64,000 nt of DNA from Lachnospiraceae bacterium (GCA_017623295.1 JAGAPK010000060.1:17275-81274); one strand, 5' to 3'. Positions 35,202 through 45,181 are shown, counted from the first letter of the stretch. Program-made: numbers and translations. Notes: generated by a model not told the origin, from the letters alone.

Positions 35202-37325
35202 ATGGAGCAAAAGAAAAACGGATGGATTCAGGCATTACAGGAAGATGTAATGCGTTTGGATAAAAAACTGGTACAGATGTTCAGCCTGTTGTTTGTCGTA
35301 CTGGCGGTACTTATGAGTGTTGTCAATCTGGTAGAAGGACACATTCAAATGACAAAAGTAACCGTATTAATGGCGATATGGATGTTAAGCAGTTTTGTTT
35401 TTTATAAAATCTGGAAAAACATATATCAGCTTATTATTCAGGTAATGAGTTTTATATTTGCATTGCTGTTGTATTTTCTGGTAATGGGAGGAGATGAAGG
35501 TTCCAGTTTCACATGGATATTCCTGCTTCCACCCGCAGCATGTTACTTTGTTGGTATGTATGTTGGTGGTTTGCTGAGTGTAGCGATGGGAATTATCATG
35601 GCAGTTTACATGTGGTCTCCGTTGCATGAATTGGGTTATACATATGAACAGGTGTACATTGTACGAATTCCGGTTGTATATCTGATTGAAGTTACGATGT
35701 GCCTGATTATTGAGTATCGGGCGTTGAATTATAGAAAGCAACAGGATATATTGTTGCAAAAGGCTGAGGCGGCGAATCATGCTAAGAGTGATTTCCTTGC
35801 TAATATGAGTCATGAAATCCGTACGCCGATGAATGCAATTCTTGGTATGTGTGAATTGGTATTAAATGAAGATTTAAGTGAGGAAGTACGTGAGAACTGC
35901 AATAACATTCATCTTTCCGGAAAGAATCTATTGGGTATTATCAACGATTTGCTGGATTTTTCCAAAATTGAGGCCGGAAAAATGGAGATTGTTGAGGATA
36001 CTTATCAGCTGTCATCTCTTTTAAATGATGTTATTAATATGGCGATGGCACGAATGGGAAATAAAGGAATTGAATTTCTGGTAGACTGTGATCCTAATAT
36101 TCCGGACAAGTTATACGGTGATGAAATTCGTATTCGCCAGATTATGGTAAATCTTCTGACAAATGCGATTAAGTTTACACGCGAAGGCGGTGTATTGTTC
36201 CAAATTCATGCAAGAGAAGAGCGTTATGGAATTAACCTGATTATTAAAGTGACGGATAGTGGTATTGGTATTAAGAAAGAAAATCAGGAGAAGGTTTTCA
36301 GTAGTTTTAGTCAGGTAGATACCAAGAAAAATCGTGCGATTGAAGGTACCGGACTTGGTCTGCCGATTTCCAAGAAATTAACCCAGATGATGGGTGGTTT
36401 CATTCATGTGGAAAGTGAGTATGGCGTAGGAACAGAGTTTACAGTTGTAATTCCACAGAAGATTATTGACCCAACACCGATTGTAGAAATCAAAGACAAA
36501 GAGAAGTTACACGTGCTTGTTTACATTCGTTTTCCGAAATTTGAGTATTCCTTTGTCGGTGAGAATTATCGGAATGTTATTCATAATATGGGAACTGGCT
36601 TTGATCTTGATTATAAGCTGTGTGATACTTTTGAAGAGGCCAGAGAAGAACTGGAACAGAAAGAATATACGCATCTGTTTATAGCAAGAGAAGAATATGC
36701 TGAGAATCAGGCTTATTTCAACCAGTTTATAAACAAAATGGATATTGCAGTGGTACAGAACCGAGATAACCGTATTCCGGTTGCAGAGGGAATTCGAAAT
36801 GTTTATAAGCCATTTTATGTTTTATCCGTTGGTAACGCCATTAACCGCGTAAATGTTATAAATGATTTGGCACAGAAAAATATTAACAGAGGTCGATTTA
36901 CTGCACCGGATGCCAAGATTCTGGTAGTAGATGATAATGCTATGAATCTGAAGGTTGCACTTGGACTTATGAAACCGTATCGAATGATGGTAAGAACGGC
37001 TGACAGCGGACAGGAAGCAATTGATTTGATGAAGCAGCAGCAGTTTGACATTGTATTTATGGATCACATGATGCCGGGCATGGATGGTGTGGAAACGGTT
37101 CATAAGATAAGAAGTTCTTCGAATCCATATTTCCAGAATGTTCCAATTGTGGCTCTGACAGCTAATGCGGTTAACGGAGCAAGAGAGATGTTTTTGGAAG
37201 AAGGATTCCAGGATTTTGTTGCTAAGCCAATTGAAATCAGTGCTTTGGAACGTTCCTTGAGAAAATTTTTGCCGCGTGATTTGATAAAACATGAGGAAAG
37301 GGAGATACAGGATAATGAAAAATAG
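35202..37325 (+). CDS. Hybrid sensor histidine kinase with REC domain
   Basis: Second hybrid kinase of the operon, 707 aa. Five to six hydrophobic segments fill residues 20-175 with almost no extracellular domain, so it probably senses a membrane-linked signal. HisKA has H204 in SHEIRTPMN; HATPase shows [20 protein letters not shown] and [16 protein letters not shown] degenerate receiver-like region (about 430-560) precedes a good receiver with D621 ([11 protein letters not shown]). No Hpt domain, so it may pass phosphate through the Hpt of the first kinase. It starts 10 bases after the HD-GYP gene and overlaps the DegV gene by 11 bases. Confidence 0.93.
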   Translation: MEQKKNGWIQALQEDVMRLDKKLVQMFSLLFVVLAVLMSVVNLVEGHIQMTKVTVLMAIWMLSSFVFYKIWKNIYQLIIQVMSFIFALLLYFLVMGGDEGSSFTWIFLLPPAACYFVGMYVGGLLSVAMGIIMAVYMWSPLHELGYTYEQVYIVRIPVVYLIEVTMCLIIEYRALNYRKQQDILLQKAEAANHAKSDFLANMSHEIRTPMNAILGMCELVLNEDLSEEVRENCNNIHLSGKNLLGIINDLLDFSKIEAGKMEIVEDTYQLSSLLNDVINMAMARMGNKGIEFLVDCDPNIPDKLYGDEIRIRQIMVNLLTNAIKFTREGGVLFQIHAREERYGINLIIKVTDSGIGIKKENQEKVFSSFSQVDTKKNRAIEGTGLGLPISKKLTQMMGGFIHVESEYGVGTEFTVVIPQKIIDPTPIVEIKDKEKLHVLVYIRFPKFEYSFVGENYRNVIHNMGTGFDLDYKLCDTFEEAREELEQKEYTHLFIAREEYAENQAYFNQFINKMDIAVVQNRDNRIPVAEGIRNVYKPFYVLSVGNAINRVNVINDLAQKNINRGRFTAPDAKILVVDDNAMNLKVALGLMKPYRMMVRTADSGQEAIDLMKQQQFDIVFMDHMMPGMDGVETVHKIRSSSNPYFQNVPIVALTANAVNGAREMFLEEGFQDFVAKPIEISALERSLRKFLPRDLIKHEEREIQDNEK

Positions 37326-38166
37326 TATGGTTATGGTATCAACAGACTGTGTATGCGATATTCCCAATTCCTATCAGAAAAAATACGGCATTAAAATGAT
37401 GTATTATTATGTACAGACAGAAGAAGGGCGTTTTCAGGACATAAAAGAAGTCTCTTCTAATAATCTGTTAGAGTATTTGCGTGAAGGGAAAAAAGCATAT
37501 AGCAGTTCGGCACCCAAAGAAGAGTATGAAGAGTTTTTCCGCGCACTTAGAGCAAAGCATACTGGACCAGTTATACATATCTGTATGGCGCAGCATGTCA
37601 GTGTTGCTTATGAGGTGGCGAGTGAAGCAGCATTAAATTTTGAAGATGTTTATGTGGTTGATTCAGGGCATTTGTCCGGAGGAATGGCAATTTTAGTGCT
37701 GATGGCAGCAGATATGGCACAAAGAGGTGCATCCTACGAACTGATTATGGAAGAAATCAGAAGAATGCGGGAAAAGGTTTCTTCAAGCTTTAGTGTGGCA
37801 TCCACTGAATCATTATATCGAAACGGAAGAATTAACAAAAAGATTTTTCAGATTTGTAATGCATTACTGTTACATCCTGTTTTAAATTTGCATGATAGCA
37901 AAATGGTTCCGTCATGGATTTGTATCGGAAAACAAAAGAGTTTTGCGAAAGCATATTTAAGATGGGCGTTACGAAAAAGGAAAAGTATTAATACGGAAAT
38001 TGTTTTCCTCATTACGGCGGGATGTTCTTATGAGTTTCAGGAGTTTCTGAAAGAAGAAATGTTAAAAATTGTACCATTTAAAAAAGTGATTACCAATACA
38101 GCATCAGGCACTATTTGCTGTAACTGTGGAGATGGAGCATTTGGTGTATTATTTGTAAGAGAATAA
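37315..38166 (+). CDS. DegV family fatty-acid-binding protein
   Basis: DegV proteins bind one fatty acid, and some act as FakB subunits that present exogenous fatty acids to FakA kinase. 283 aa, normal length. The N-terminus has [10 protein letters not shown], with the binding-pocket STD in the usual place, and a middle domain around [13 protein letters not shown] and [14 protein letters not shown]. The C-terminal half is Cys-containing and diverged. ATG 37315 follows AAAGGGAGATACAGG; the longer frame to 37291 is not needed. Its place at the end of a two-kinase operon is unusual: a lipid-linked signal is conceivable, but this is inference. Confidence 0.88.
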   Translation: MKNSMVMVSTDCVCDIPNSYQKKYGIKMMYYYVQTEEGRFQDIKEVSSNNLLEYLREGKKAYSSSAPKEEYEEFFRALRAKHTGPVIHICMAQHVSVAYEVASEAALNFEDVYVVDSGHLSGGMAILVLMAADMAQRGASYELIMEEIRRMREKVSSSFSVASTESLYRNGRINKKIFQICNALLLHPVLNLHDSKMVPSWICIGKQKSFAKAYLRWALRKRKSINTEIVFLITAGCSYEFQEFLKEEMLKIVPFKKVITNTASGTICCNCGDGAFGVLFVRE

Positions 38167-38238
38167 GTCACTTTTGGAAGAAAGCGTCATATGATAAAAG
38201 GAAAATGTATCTGCCATAAGTATGGCATGGAGTTTTAG

Positions 38239-38721
38239 ATGGCGTATTCGAATTATGAACCGGTGACTGGCACTATTATGAATCTCTCCAGAGGGAACGA
38301 CTGTTGTAGCCAAATGATGTCAGTTTATACGGGAAATGGCATTGTTAATTTTATGATAGGTCCACAGACAAGAGTAATTGACAGCAGACAGTTGCGGCGA
38401 GGCATACAGGTGACAGCATTTTATGATAATAGCCTCCCGGTTCCACTTATTTTTCCACCACAATATCAGGCTCAGATTGTAACCGTATTGGATGGCAACG
38501 AACAGGTTATGCTTTCAAGATTCGATAGAAATCTTCTGGCAGAAGATGGTTCGCTGCAATTAAACATTGCAAGAAGCACTGTTGTAGAAACGATTAACGG
38601 GCAAAGCGTAAGCTGTCAGCTGGGTAATCAGACATTGCTTGTTTATTATACGGTAACGACCAGAAGTATTCCACCACAGACTACACCGAGGAAGGTCGTT
38701 GTATTATGCGATAATGGGTAA
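38239..38721 (+). CDS. Conserved hypothetical protein (160 aa)
   Basis: Not recognised. Soluble protein with mostly beta-strand character and no signal or membrane segment. It starts NYEPVTGTIMNLSRGNDCC and contains SVYTGNGIVNFMIGPQTRVID, the pattern of a small beta-barrel (OB-like or SH3-like) that repeats weakly in the second half (TVLDGNEQVMLSR). Two adjacent Cys at 22-23 and two near the C-terminus may be structural. The ribosome binding site before ATG 38239 is weak (GGAG). No visible promoter; it may be read from the kinase operon 73 bases upstream. Confidence 0.7.
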   Translation: MAYSNYEPVTGTIMNLSRGNDCCSQMMSVYTGNGIVNFMIGPQTRVIDSRQLRRGIQVTAFYDNSLPVPLIFPPQYQAQIVTVLDGNEQVMLSRFDRNLLAEDGSLQLNIARSTVVETINGQSVSCQLGNQTLLVYYTVTTRSIPPQTTPRKVVVLCDNG

Positions 38722-38779
38722 GGGAATACAGGATAAAATAGTACAAAAGTATAAATTTGAAATACAGGAAGGGATATAA

Positions 38780-39631
38780 GTGGCAAAAACAATTATAAAA
38801 GAAATAATTCATGCTAAAGGTGTGGATATCGGAATATATACAATGGATTTTGAAAATGAGTTTATATCTTTAACAGATATCGCAAAATATAAAAGTGAAG
38901 ATCCGACAGCAGTAATTCAGAATTGGATGCGTAATAGAGATGTCATTGAATTCTTGGGACTATGGGAAAGTCTCCATAATTTAGATTTTAAACCCCTCGA
39001 ATTCGAGGGGTTTAAAAATCAAGCAGGTGCAAATGCATTTACGATGTCTCCCAAAAAATGGATTGATGCCACAAACGCAATAGGAATCGTTTCAAAGTCA
39101 GGCCGTTATGGTGGAACTTTTGCTCATTCGGATATTGCGTTTGAATTTGCTTCATGGATTTCGCCCGAATTCAAGCTATATATTATTAAAGATTATAAAC
39201 GTTTAAAAACAGAAGAAAATAGTCGTTTATCTTTGAATTGGAATTTGAATCGGGAGATTTCTAAATTAAATTATCGAATTCATACAGATGCGATTAAATC
39301 CAATTTGATTCCACCAGAATTAACACCGGAACAAATTGGATTGGCATATGCAAGTGAAGCCGATATGCTAAATGTAGCATTATTTGGTAAAACAGCAAAA
39401 CAGTGGCATGCAGAAAATCAAGGAAAAAAGGGAAATATCAGAGATTATGCAACCCTCAATCAGCTATTGGTTCTTGCTAATATAGAAAGTTATAATGCGA
39501 TATTGATTGAGCAGGGAAGAAGCCAGTCAGAAAGATTAGTGATTTTGCATGACTTGGCTGTGAAGCAGATGCAGACGATGGAATCGTTGAATAAGTCAAA
39601 TTTACCCCAAATAGGAAAGAATAAATGCTAA
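38780..39631 (+). CDS. KilA-N domain protein
   Basis: 283-aa protein with an N-terminal KilA-N domain (about 20-140), a DNA-binding fold found in phages, large DNA viruses and some bacterial genomes. Typical blocks are FISLTDIAKYK, NWMRNRDVIEFLGLWE, FTMSPKKWIDATNAIGI, GRYGGTFAHSDIAFEFASWISPEFKLYIIKDY. The C-terminal half is helical with no known motif. GTG 38780 follows AGGAAGGG. Inside the domain a 32-bp perfect palindrome is read as codons 70-79 (FKPLEFEGFK). No phage genes surround it, so it is an orphan, perhaps a domesticated element. Terminator follows. Confidence 0.9.
   Translation: MAKTIIKEIIHAKGVDIGIYTMDFENEFISLTDIAKYKSEDPTAVIQNWMRNRDVIEFLGLWESLHNLDFKPLEFEGFKNQAGANAFTMSPKKWIDATNAIGIVSKSGRYGGTFAHSDIAFEFASWISPEFKLYIIKDYKRLKTEENSRLSLNWNLNREISKLNYRIHTDAIKSNLIPPELTPEQIGLAYASEADMLNVALFGKTAKQWHAENQGKKGNIRDYATLNQLLVLANIESYNAILIEQGRSQSERLVILHDLAVKQMQTMESLNKSNLPQIGKNKC
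38986..39017 (+). repeat. 32-bp perfect palindrome inside the KilA-N gene
   Basis: The two 16-base arms are exact reverse complements with no loop, centred between 39001 and 39002. In the reading frame the arms give codons TTT AAA CCC CTC GAA, then TTC GAG GGG TTT AAA. Both strands read in this phase give the same peptide. CCC, CTC and GGG are uncommon codons in neighbouring genes, so the palindrome is not a by-product of usual codon choice. It could be a protein-binding site or a cruciform-forming element. Confidence 0.97.
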
Positions 39632-39646
39632 GAAGCGTTAAGATTG

Positions 39647-39697
39647 TAAAGCCCATAGCCAAAAATCAAAATGTTATGGGCTTTATAATTTTTTTAG
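39647..39697 (+). terminator. Terminator of the KilA-N gene
   Basis: TAAAGCCCATA pairs with TATGGGCTTTA across a 17-base loop, followed by TAATTTTTTT. Confidence 0.88.
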
Positions 39698-39704
39698 AAA
39701 TGAA

Positions 39705-39747
39705 TTAGCACTCACCTATTGACAGTGCTAACAAAACGAGTTATTGT
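39705..39747 (+). promoter_or_regulatory. CIRCE element and promoter of clpB
   Basis: TTAGCACTC (39705-39713), nine bases, then CAGTGCTAA (39723-39731): the CIRCE inverted repeat bound by the heat-shock repressor HrcA, with one departure from consensus (C for G at 39723). It overlaps a promoter with TTGACA at 39719-39724 and TATTGT at 39742-39747 (17-base spacer), so binding would block transcription. Confidence 0.9.
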
Positions 39748-39784
39748 TATAGCATAAATAGAACAAACAACAAAAACATGAGAA

Positions 39785-39826
39785 ACATATGTAAAAGAGG
39801 ACAATACATATGTAAAAAGAGACAAT
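39785..39826 (+). repeat. Tandem 21-base repeat in the clpB leader
   Basis: Two adjacent 21-base copies (39785-39805 and 39806-39826) of ACATATGTAAAAGAGGACAAT differ at two positions. They lie in the untranslated leader between promoter and ribosome binding site; ACATATGT is palindromic. No function assigned. Confidence 0.75.
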
Positions 39827-39848
39827 ACTATAACAGGAGGTAGAGATT

Positions 39849-42431
39849 ATGAATTTGACGAAATTTACCCAGAAGTCCATGCAGGCAGTTGAACAATGCG
39901 AACGTCTTGCATACGAATATGGAAATCAGGAAATTGAACAGGAACATCTTCTCTATAGTCTTCTTACCATAGAGGATAGCCTGATTCTGAAACTGATTGA
40001 GAAAATGGAAATCCAGAAAGAATATTTCTTAAATCGTGTGGAGCAGGGCTTGCAGAAAAGAGTGAAAGTACAAGGCGGGCAGATTTATGTCGGTCAGGAC
40101 TTAAACAAAGCGTTGGTAACCGCTGAGGATGAAGCGAAACAGTTAGGGGACGAATATGTCTCCGTAGAGCATCTTTTCCTGGCAATGATAAAACACCCAA
40201 ATAAGGAAATTAAAGAGATTTTCCGTGAATTTGGTATCACAAGAGAACGTTTTTTGCAGGCACTTTCTACTGTGCGTGGTAATCAGAGAGTGACTTCTGA
40301 CAACCCGGAAGCAACTTATGATACTCTTGAAAAATACGGACAGGATTTAGTGGAAAAAGCTAGAAATCAGAAACTTGATCCGGTTATCGGCAGAGATAAT
40401 GAGATTCGAAATGTGATTCGTATTTTGTCCCGTAAGACTAAGAACAATCCGGTGCTTATTGGCGAACCGGGCGTTGGTAAAACAGCGGTAGCAGAAGGTC
40501 TGGCACAGCGTATTGTACGTGGAGATGTACCACAGGGGCTAAAGGATAAAAAGATTTTTTCACTGGACATGGGTGCACTGGTAGCAGGTGCCAAATATCG
40601 TGGTGAGTTTGAGGAACGTCTGAAAGCGGTGCTGGATGATGTGAAAAACAGTGATGGACAGATTATTCTTTTCATTGATGAGCTGCATACCATTGTGGGT
40701 GCTGGTAAAACAGATGGTGCGATGGATGCCGGAAATATGTTGAAGCCTATGCTTGCGCGTGGAGAACTTCATTGTATTGGTGCTACAACTTTGGATGAAT
40801 ACCGCCAGTATATTGAGAAAGACCCGGCATTGGAACGCCGTTTCCAACCGGTTCTGGTAGACGAACCGACCGTAGAAGACACTATTTCCATTTTGCGTGG
40901 TTTGAAAGAACGCTATGAAGTATATCATGGTGTGAAAATTATGGACAATGCGCTTGTCAGTGCGGCAGTGCTTTCAAATCGTTACATTTCAGATAGATTT
41001 TTGCCGGATAAAGCGATTGACCTGGTGGATGAAGCGTGCGCACTGATTAAAACAGAACTTGACTCTATGCCGACGGAACTGGATGAATTGCAGCGTAAAG
41101 TAATGCAGATGGAAATTGAAGAAACGGCATTGAAGAAAGAAGACGACCGTTTGAGTAAGGAACGTCTGGAACAGTTACAAAAAGAGTTGGCTGAGTTAAA
41201 AGAAGAATTAAAGAACCGTCTTGCACAGTGGGAGAATGAGAAAGCTTCGGTTGAAAAGCTTTCTAAAATCCGTGAAGAAATCGATGACGTGAATAATCAG
41301 ATTCAGATTGCCCAGCGTGAAGGTGATTACGAGAAGGCAGCAGAACTTAGCTATGGAAAATTGCCAAGCTTAAAACAACAGTTAGAAATAGAAGAAGAAA
41401 ATGTGAAAGCAAAAGACTTATCACTGGTACACGAAAGTGTTTCGGATGAAGAAATTGCCAAAATTATTTCCCGTTGGACCGGTATTCCGGTTGCAAAACT
41501 GACGGAAAGTGAGCGAAACAAAACTTTACATCTGGATGAAGAATTACACAAACGTGTCATCGGACAGAACGAAGGTGTTACGAAAGTAACAGAAGCCATC
41601 ATTCGTTCCAAAGCGGGTATCAAAGACCCGAAAAAGCCAATCGGTTCCTTTTTGTTCTTAGGACCTACCGGTGTTGGTAAAACAGAGCTTGCCAAAGCAC
41701 TGGCAGCCTCTTTGTTTGATGATGAGAACAATATGGTTCGTATCGATATGAGTGAGTATATGGAGAAATACTCTGTATCCAGACTGATTGGAGCGCCTCC
41801 GGGATATGTTGGTTATGAAGAAGGTGGACAGTTGACCGAGGCAGTCAGAAGAAAGCCTTATTCGGTAGTGCTTTTTGATGAAGTAGAGAAAGCACACCCG
41901 GATGTATTCAACGTTTTGTTGCAAGTATTGGATGATGGACGTGTTACGGATTCACAGGGAAGAACCGTAGACTTTAAGAATACGATTCTTATTATGACTT
42001 CCAACATTGGTGCCGGTTATTTGTTAGAGGGTATCGATGAAAACGGCAATATTAAAACGGAAGCAGAAGAAATGGTTATGAATGATTTGCGTAATCATTT
42101 CCGACCGGAGTTTTTGAACCGTCTGGATGAAACCATTTTGTTCAAGCCATTAACCAAAGACAATATCGGTGGTATTATCCATCTGATTATTGCAGATTTG
42201 AACAAACGTCTGGCTGACAGGGAACTTCAGATTGAACTGACACCGGAAGCAGAGCAGTTTATTGTAGACAATGCTTATGATCCTGTCTATGGTGCACGAC
42301 CGCTGAAACGTTATATTCAGAAGTACGTGGAAACTTTATCCGCCAAACTGATTCTGGCAGACGAAGTAGCAGCTAATGATACAATCCAGATTCTTCTTGA
42401 GAACGGAGCACTCACAGCGAGAAGAAAATAG
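39849..42431 (+). CDS. clpB: ATP-dependent disaggregase ClpB
   Basis: Heat-shock AAA+ disaggregase that, with DnaK, pulls proteins out of aggregates. 860 aa, normal length. Clp-N repeats cover about 1-145, first AAA with Walker A G205-EPGVGKT to T212, the middle coiled-coil domain about 400-530 (M-domain), second AAA with GPTGVGKT at 605-612, and the C-terminal D2 domain with arginine and ClpB signatures ([15 protein letters not shown]). No tripeptide for ClpP binding is evident in the D2 loop region, as expected of ClpB. CAGGAGG precedes the ATG. The CIRCE element upstream places it under HrcA. Confidence 0.97.
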   Translation: MNLTKFTQKSMQAVEQCERLAYEYGNQEIEQEHLLYSLLTIEDSLILKLIEKMEIQKEYFLNRVEQGLQKRVKVQGGQIYVGQDLNKALVTAEDEAKQLGDEYVSVEHLFLAMIKHPNKEIKEIFREFGITRERFLQALSTVRGNQRVTSDNPEATYDTLEKYGQDLVEKARNQKLDPVIGRDNEIRNVIRILSRKTKNNPVLIGEPGVGKTAVAEGLAQRIVRGDVPQGLKDKKIFSLDMGALVAGAKYRGEFEERLKAVLDDVKNSDGQIILFIDELHTIVGAGKTDGAMDAGNMLKPMLARGELHCIGATTLDEYRQYIEKDPALERRFQPVLVDEPTVEDTISILRGLKERYEVYHGVKIMDNALVSAAVLSNRYISDRFLPDKAIDLVDEACALIKTELDSMPTELDELQRKVMQMEIEETALKKEDDRLSKERLEQLQKELAELKEELKNRLAQWENEKASVEKLSKIREEIDDVNNQIQIAQREGDYEKAAELSYGKLPSLKQQLEIEEENVKAKDLSLVHESVSDEEIAKIISRWTGIPVAKLTESERNKTLHLDEELHKRVIGQNEGVTKVTEAIIRSKAGIKDPKKPIGSFLFLGPTGVGKTELAKALAASLFDDENNMVRIDMSEYMEKYSVSRLIGAPPGYVGYEEGGQLTEAVRRKPYSVVLFDEVEKAHPDVFNVLLQVLDDGRVTDSQGRTVDFKNTILIMTSNIGAGYLLEGIDENGNIKTEAEEMVMNDLRNHFRPEFLNRLDETILFKPLTKDNIGGIIHLIIADLNKRLADRELQIELTPEAEQFIVDNAYDPVYGARPLKRYIQKYVETLSAKLILADEVAANDTIQILLENGALTARRK

Positions 42432-42466
42432 AATATGCCAATGAAATAGAACAGAATAAGCAAAAG

Positions 42467-42500
42467 ATAGCAGACCTACTGGTGTGGGTTTGCTATTTTA
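42467..42500 (+). terminator. Terminator of clpB
   Basis: ATAGCAGACCTAC pairs with GTGGGTTTGCTAT (wobble pairs), followed by a T-rich tract. Confidence 0.75.
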
Positions 42501-42513
42501 TTGCTTTACGAGG

Positions 42514-42590
42514 CGAAAAAGTGTATCCATATGTCGAAAGATGGGACGAAAAAGTGTAGCACAATAGCGTTTTACGGGGCGAAAAAGTGT
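42514..42590 (+). repeat. Three direct repeats with exact 33-bp phasing
   Basis: CGAAAAAGTGT occurs at 42514-42524, 42547-42557 and 42580-42590, start points 33 bases apart both times. The first and third copies share a longer context, TTTACG(A/G)GG before the core. The third copy ends on the first base of the -35 hexamer of the ATPase promoter. The 33-base step is about three helical turns, so all copies face the same side of DNA. This is the layout of a cooperative regulator binding site. Confidence 0.9.
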
Positions 42591-42618
42591 TGAATAAAAA
42601 TAATAAAGGGAATATAAT
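42590..42618 (+). promoter_or_regulatory. Promoter of the DUF4143 ATPase
   Basis: TTGAAT (42590-42595) and TATAAT (42613-42618) with a 17-base spacer. The third upstream repeat abuts the -35 box. Confidence 0.88.
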
Positions 42619-42638
42619 GGAACTGTGGAGGTGAAAAT

Positions 42639-43928
42639 ATGCAACGCTTTTTGATGGAAGAACTGGTGAAGTGGAAAAACAAAGTGAATAGAAAGCCTTT
42701 AATATTGAAAGGGGCAAGGCAGGTTGGCAAGACCTGGCTTATGAAAGAGTTTGGAAAGCTTCATTTTGATAAAGTTGCCTATGTAACCTTTTATAATAAC
42801 CAGAGAATGAAAAAGGTTTTTGAGGAAGATTATGATATTGATAGAATTTTAATCAATATAAATATTGAATGTCATACAGAGGTAACACCACAGGATACGC
42901 TCATTATATTTGATGAAATACAAGAAGCCCCCCGGGCACTGGAGGCATTAAAATATTTTTGTGAAAATGCGCCTGAATATGCGGTTGTAGCAGCTGGTTC
43001 GCTTTTGGGAGTAGCGATGCATTCGGGCGTGTCATTCCCGGTGGGAAAGGTTGATTTGTTAGAACTGCATCCGATGAATTATAGAGAGTTTCTACTGGCT
43101 ATGGGTGAACAACAATTGACTGAATTATTGTTGGCAGACGATTACCAATTGATTTCAGATTTTAGTGATAAATATATATTCTGGCTGAAAAACTACTATT
43201 ATGTGGGAGGAATGCCGGAAGCAGTAAGCTATTTTAGTGAGCATAAGGATTACGATGAAGTAAGAAAAATACAGAATGCGATTCTTGAGCAATATGAAGG
43301 CGATTTTGGAAAGCATACAGGGGTAAATGAATTGCCGCGTATCAGAATGGTATGGAATTCCATCCCTTTACAATTGGCGAAAGAAAATAGAAAATTCTTT
43401 TTCGGAAAAATAAAAGAAGGCGCAAGAGCAAAGGATTTTGAAGTAGCGATTGAATGGCTGCAGGATTGTGGTTTAGTAAAAAAAGTATATAAAGTGAGCA
43501 AACCGGCAATGCCATTAAAGGCGTACATGGAGTTTTCTTCTTTTAAGTTGTTTATGCTTGATGTAGGGTTACTGGGGGCGCTTAGTGAGTTGAACGCCGA
43601 ATCCATTTTGGAGGGAAATGATATATTTGTTGAATTTAAAGGTGCACTGACAGAACAATATGTGCTGCAGCAGATTGTGTCTGATACGGACTATAATCCG
43701 TATTATTATGCAGGAGAAAAATCAACTTATGAAGTGGATTTTGTGATTCAGAAATCGAAAGCTATTGTGCCTGTTGAAGTAAAAGCAGAGGAAAATCTTA
43801 GAGCACAGAGCTTAAAAGCATATTGTGAAAAATTCAAACCTGAATATGCGGTCAGAACTTCTATGTCAAATTATCGAGAACAGGACTGGATGGTTAATAT
43901 ACCTTTATATTGCATATGCAGAATATAG
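42639..43928 (+). CDS. AAA family ATPase with DUF4143 C-terminal domain
   Basis: Member of the AAA_14/DUF4143 family, 429 aa, cytoplasmic, function unknown. Walker A GARQVGKT is at residues 25-32, Walker B LIIFDE at 88-93, followed by a sensor segment VVAAGSLLGVA; the C-terminal DUF4143 domain has YEVDFVIQ and PVEVKAEE, which resemble a PD-(D/E)xK nuclease core and give it a possible DNA link. GGAGGTG precedes the ATG. Many Lachnospiraceae carry several copies of such genes, often with no operon partner, as here. Its three phased upstream repeats suggest tight control, perhaps by its own product. Confidence 0.93.
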   Translation: MQRFLMEELVKWKNKVNRKPLILKGARQVGKTWLMKEFGKLHFDKVAYVTFYNNQRMKKVFEEDYDIDRILININIECHTEVTPQDTLIIFDEIQEAPRALEALKYFCENAPEYAVVAAGSLLGVAMHSGVSFPVGKVDLLELHPMNYREFLLAMGEQQLTELLLADDYQLISDFSDKYIFWLKNYYYVGGMPEAVSYFSEHKDYDEVRKIQNAILEQYEGDFGKHTGVNELPRIRMVWNSIPLQLAKENRKFFFGKIKEGARAKDFEVAIEWLQDCGLVKKVYKVSKPAMPLKAYMEFSSFKLFMLDVGLLGALSELNAESILEGNDIFVEFKGALTEQYVLQQIVSDTDYNPYYYAGEKSTYEVDFVIQKSKAIVPVEVKAEENLRAQSLKAYCEKFKPEYAVRTSMSNYREQDWMVNIPLYCICRI

Positions 43929-43965
43929 GAACGAGCTATAAAATACAAGAAAGGAATAAAAACAG

Positions 43966-44988
43966 ATGAGATACCCGAAATTTTTACCAGAGAACGGAAC
44001 AATTGGTTTTGTGGCACCTTCTTTTGGCTGTGCGACAGAGCCTTATAAAACAGCCTTTGTGAATGCACAGAAGAAATGGAAGGAAGCCGGCTATCAGTTA
44101 CAGTTTGGACCAAACTGTTATGTGGAAAAAGGAATCGGCATCAGTAACACACCGCAATTATGTGGTGCAGAGTTGGAAGAATCCTATTGTGGCACAGAAA
44201 ATGACAGCATTATTTCCTGTGGTGGCGGTGAATTGATGTGCGGCATTCTGGATTATGTGGATTTTGAGAAAATAAAAAAGGCAGATCCGAAGTGGTATAT
44301 GGGATTTTCTGATAATACGAATATGACCTTTTTGCTGACGACCTTGTGCGATACAGCTTCGATTTACGGACCATGTGCGGCTGCCTTTGGTATGGAACCC
44401 TGGCATCCGTCATTACAGGATTCTATGGATGTCATAACCGGCAAGAAACTGACTTTGCAAGGATATGATAAATGGGAAAAAGAGTCTTTGAAGGACGAGG
44501 AACATCCATTAGAGCCATATCATGTAACAGAGAAATCCGTAATCCGTAAGTTCCCGAATGAAACATTAGACTTTAGCGGAAGATTGCTCGGTGGCTGTAT
44601 GGATTGTCTCGTAAATCTGCTTGGAACGAAGTATGATAAAGTATGTGAATTTACAGAAAAATATAAGGAAGACGGAATTATCTGGTTTTTAGAAGCATGC
44701 GATTTGAATGTTATGAGCATCAGGCGTGCAATGTGGCAGATAGAACATGCCGGATGGTTTGAACATTGCAAAGGCTTTCTGATTGGCAGACCGCTCTGTC
44801 ATGGACAGGAGATGATGGGATTAGACCAATATGAGGCCGTTTATGAAGTGATTCGTAAATACAACGTGCCGGTAATTATGGATGTGGATTTAGGGCATAT
44901 CCCACCAATGATGCCGCTTATCTGTGGCAGCATGGCACAGATTCATGCACAGGGTAATGACTATACCGTGAAGATGGAATTAAAATGA
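43966..44988 (+). CDS. LD-carboxypeptidase, peptidase family S66
   Basis: Serine peptidase of the S66 family, 340 aa. LdcA-type members cleave the L,D bond between residues 3 and 4 of peptidoglycan tetrapeptides during wall recycling; MccF-type members hydrolyse peptidyl adenylates. The catalytic triad is visible: S115 in GFSDNTN, E243 in FLEACD, H311 in DLGHIPP. No signal peptide, so cytoplasmic. AAGGAATAAAAACAG precedes ATG 43966. The residue pattern does not decide LdcA versus MccF activity. Confidence 0.92.
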   Translation: MRYPKFLPENGTIGFVAPSFGCATEPYKTAFVNAQKKWKEAGYQLQFGPNCYVEKGIGISNTPQLCGAELEESYCGTENDSIISCGGGELMCGILDYVDFEKIKKADPKWYMGFSDNTNMTFLLTTLCDTASIYGPCAAAFGMEPWHPSLQDSMDVITGKKLTLQGYDKWEKESLKDEEHPLEPYHVTEKSVIRKFPNETLDFSGRLLGGCMDCLVNLLGTKYDKVCEFTEKYKEDGIIWFLEACDLNVMSIRRAMWQIEHAGWFEHCKGFLIGRPLCHGQEMMGLDQYEAVYEVIRKYNVPVIMDVDLGHIPPMMPLICGSMAQIHAQGNDYTVKMELK

Positions 44989-45007
44989 TATTAGAGGGAG
45001 AGAAAAC

Positions 45008-45181
45008 ATGATACCAAAAGACCCGGTTATGCTACTTAGTTTTGTGAATTTGAAATTAAGAGATTATTATGGAAGTCTGGAAAAATTATGTGACGACTTA
45101 GATATTAGTGAGTCTGAAATAGTCGATAAATTGGCTTCTATTGATTATCATTATGATAAGGAGAAAAATCAGTTTGTCTGA
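45008..45181 (+). CDS. DUF4250 family small protein (57 aa)
   Basis: Small soluble protein of 57 aa starting MIPKDPVMLLSFVNLKLRDYY, the DUF4250 pattern in Clostridia. After it, LEKLCDDLDISESEIVDKLASI looks like a helix-turn-helix-like pair of helices. GAGGGAGAGAAAAC precedes ATG 45008. Its stop overlaps the ASKHA gene by eight bases, so the two are translationally coupled. Function of DUF4250 unknown. It is too short to be caught by usual length cut-offs. Confidence 0.9.
   Translation: MIPKDPVMLLSFVNLKLRDYYGSLEKLCDDLDISESEIVDKLASIDYHYDKEKNQFV

Noticed and set aside
38239-39631. Prophage remnant around the KilA-N gene
   Set aside because: No integrase, repressor, terminase or structural gene lies nearby; both flanks are housekeeping or signalling genes.
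42493-42717. Minus-strand 74-aa ORF over the phased repeats
   Set aside because: The repeating TFSPRK pattern is only the 33-base repeat translated (33 is a multiple of 3).
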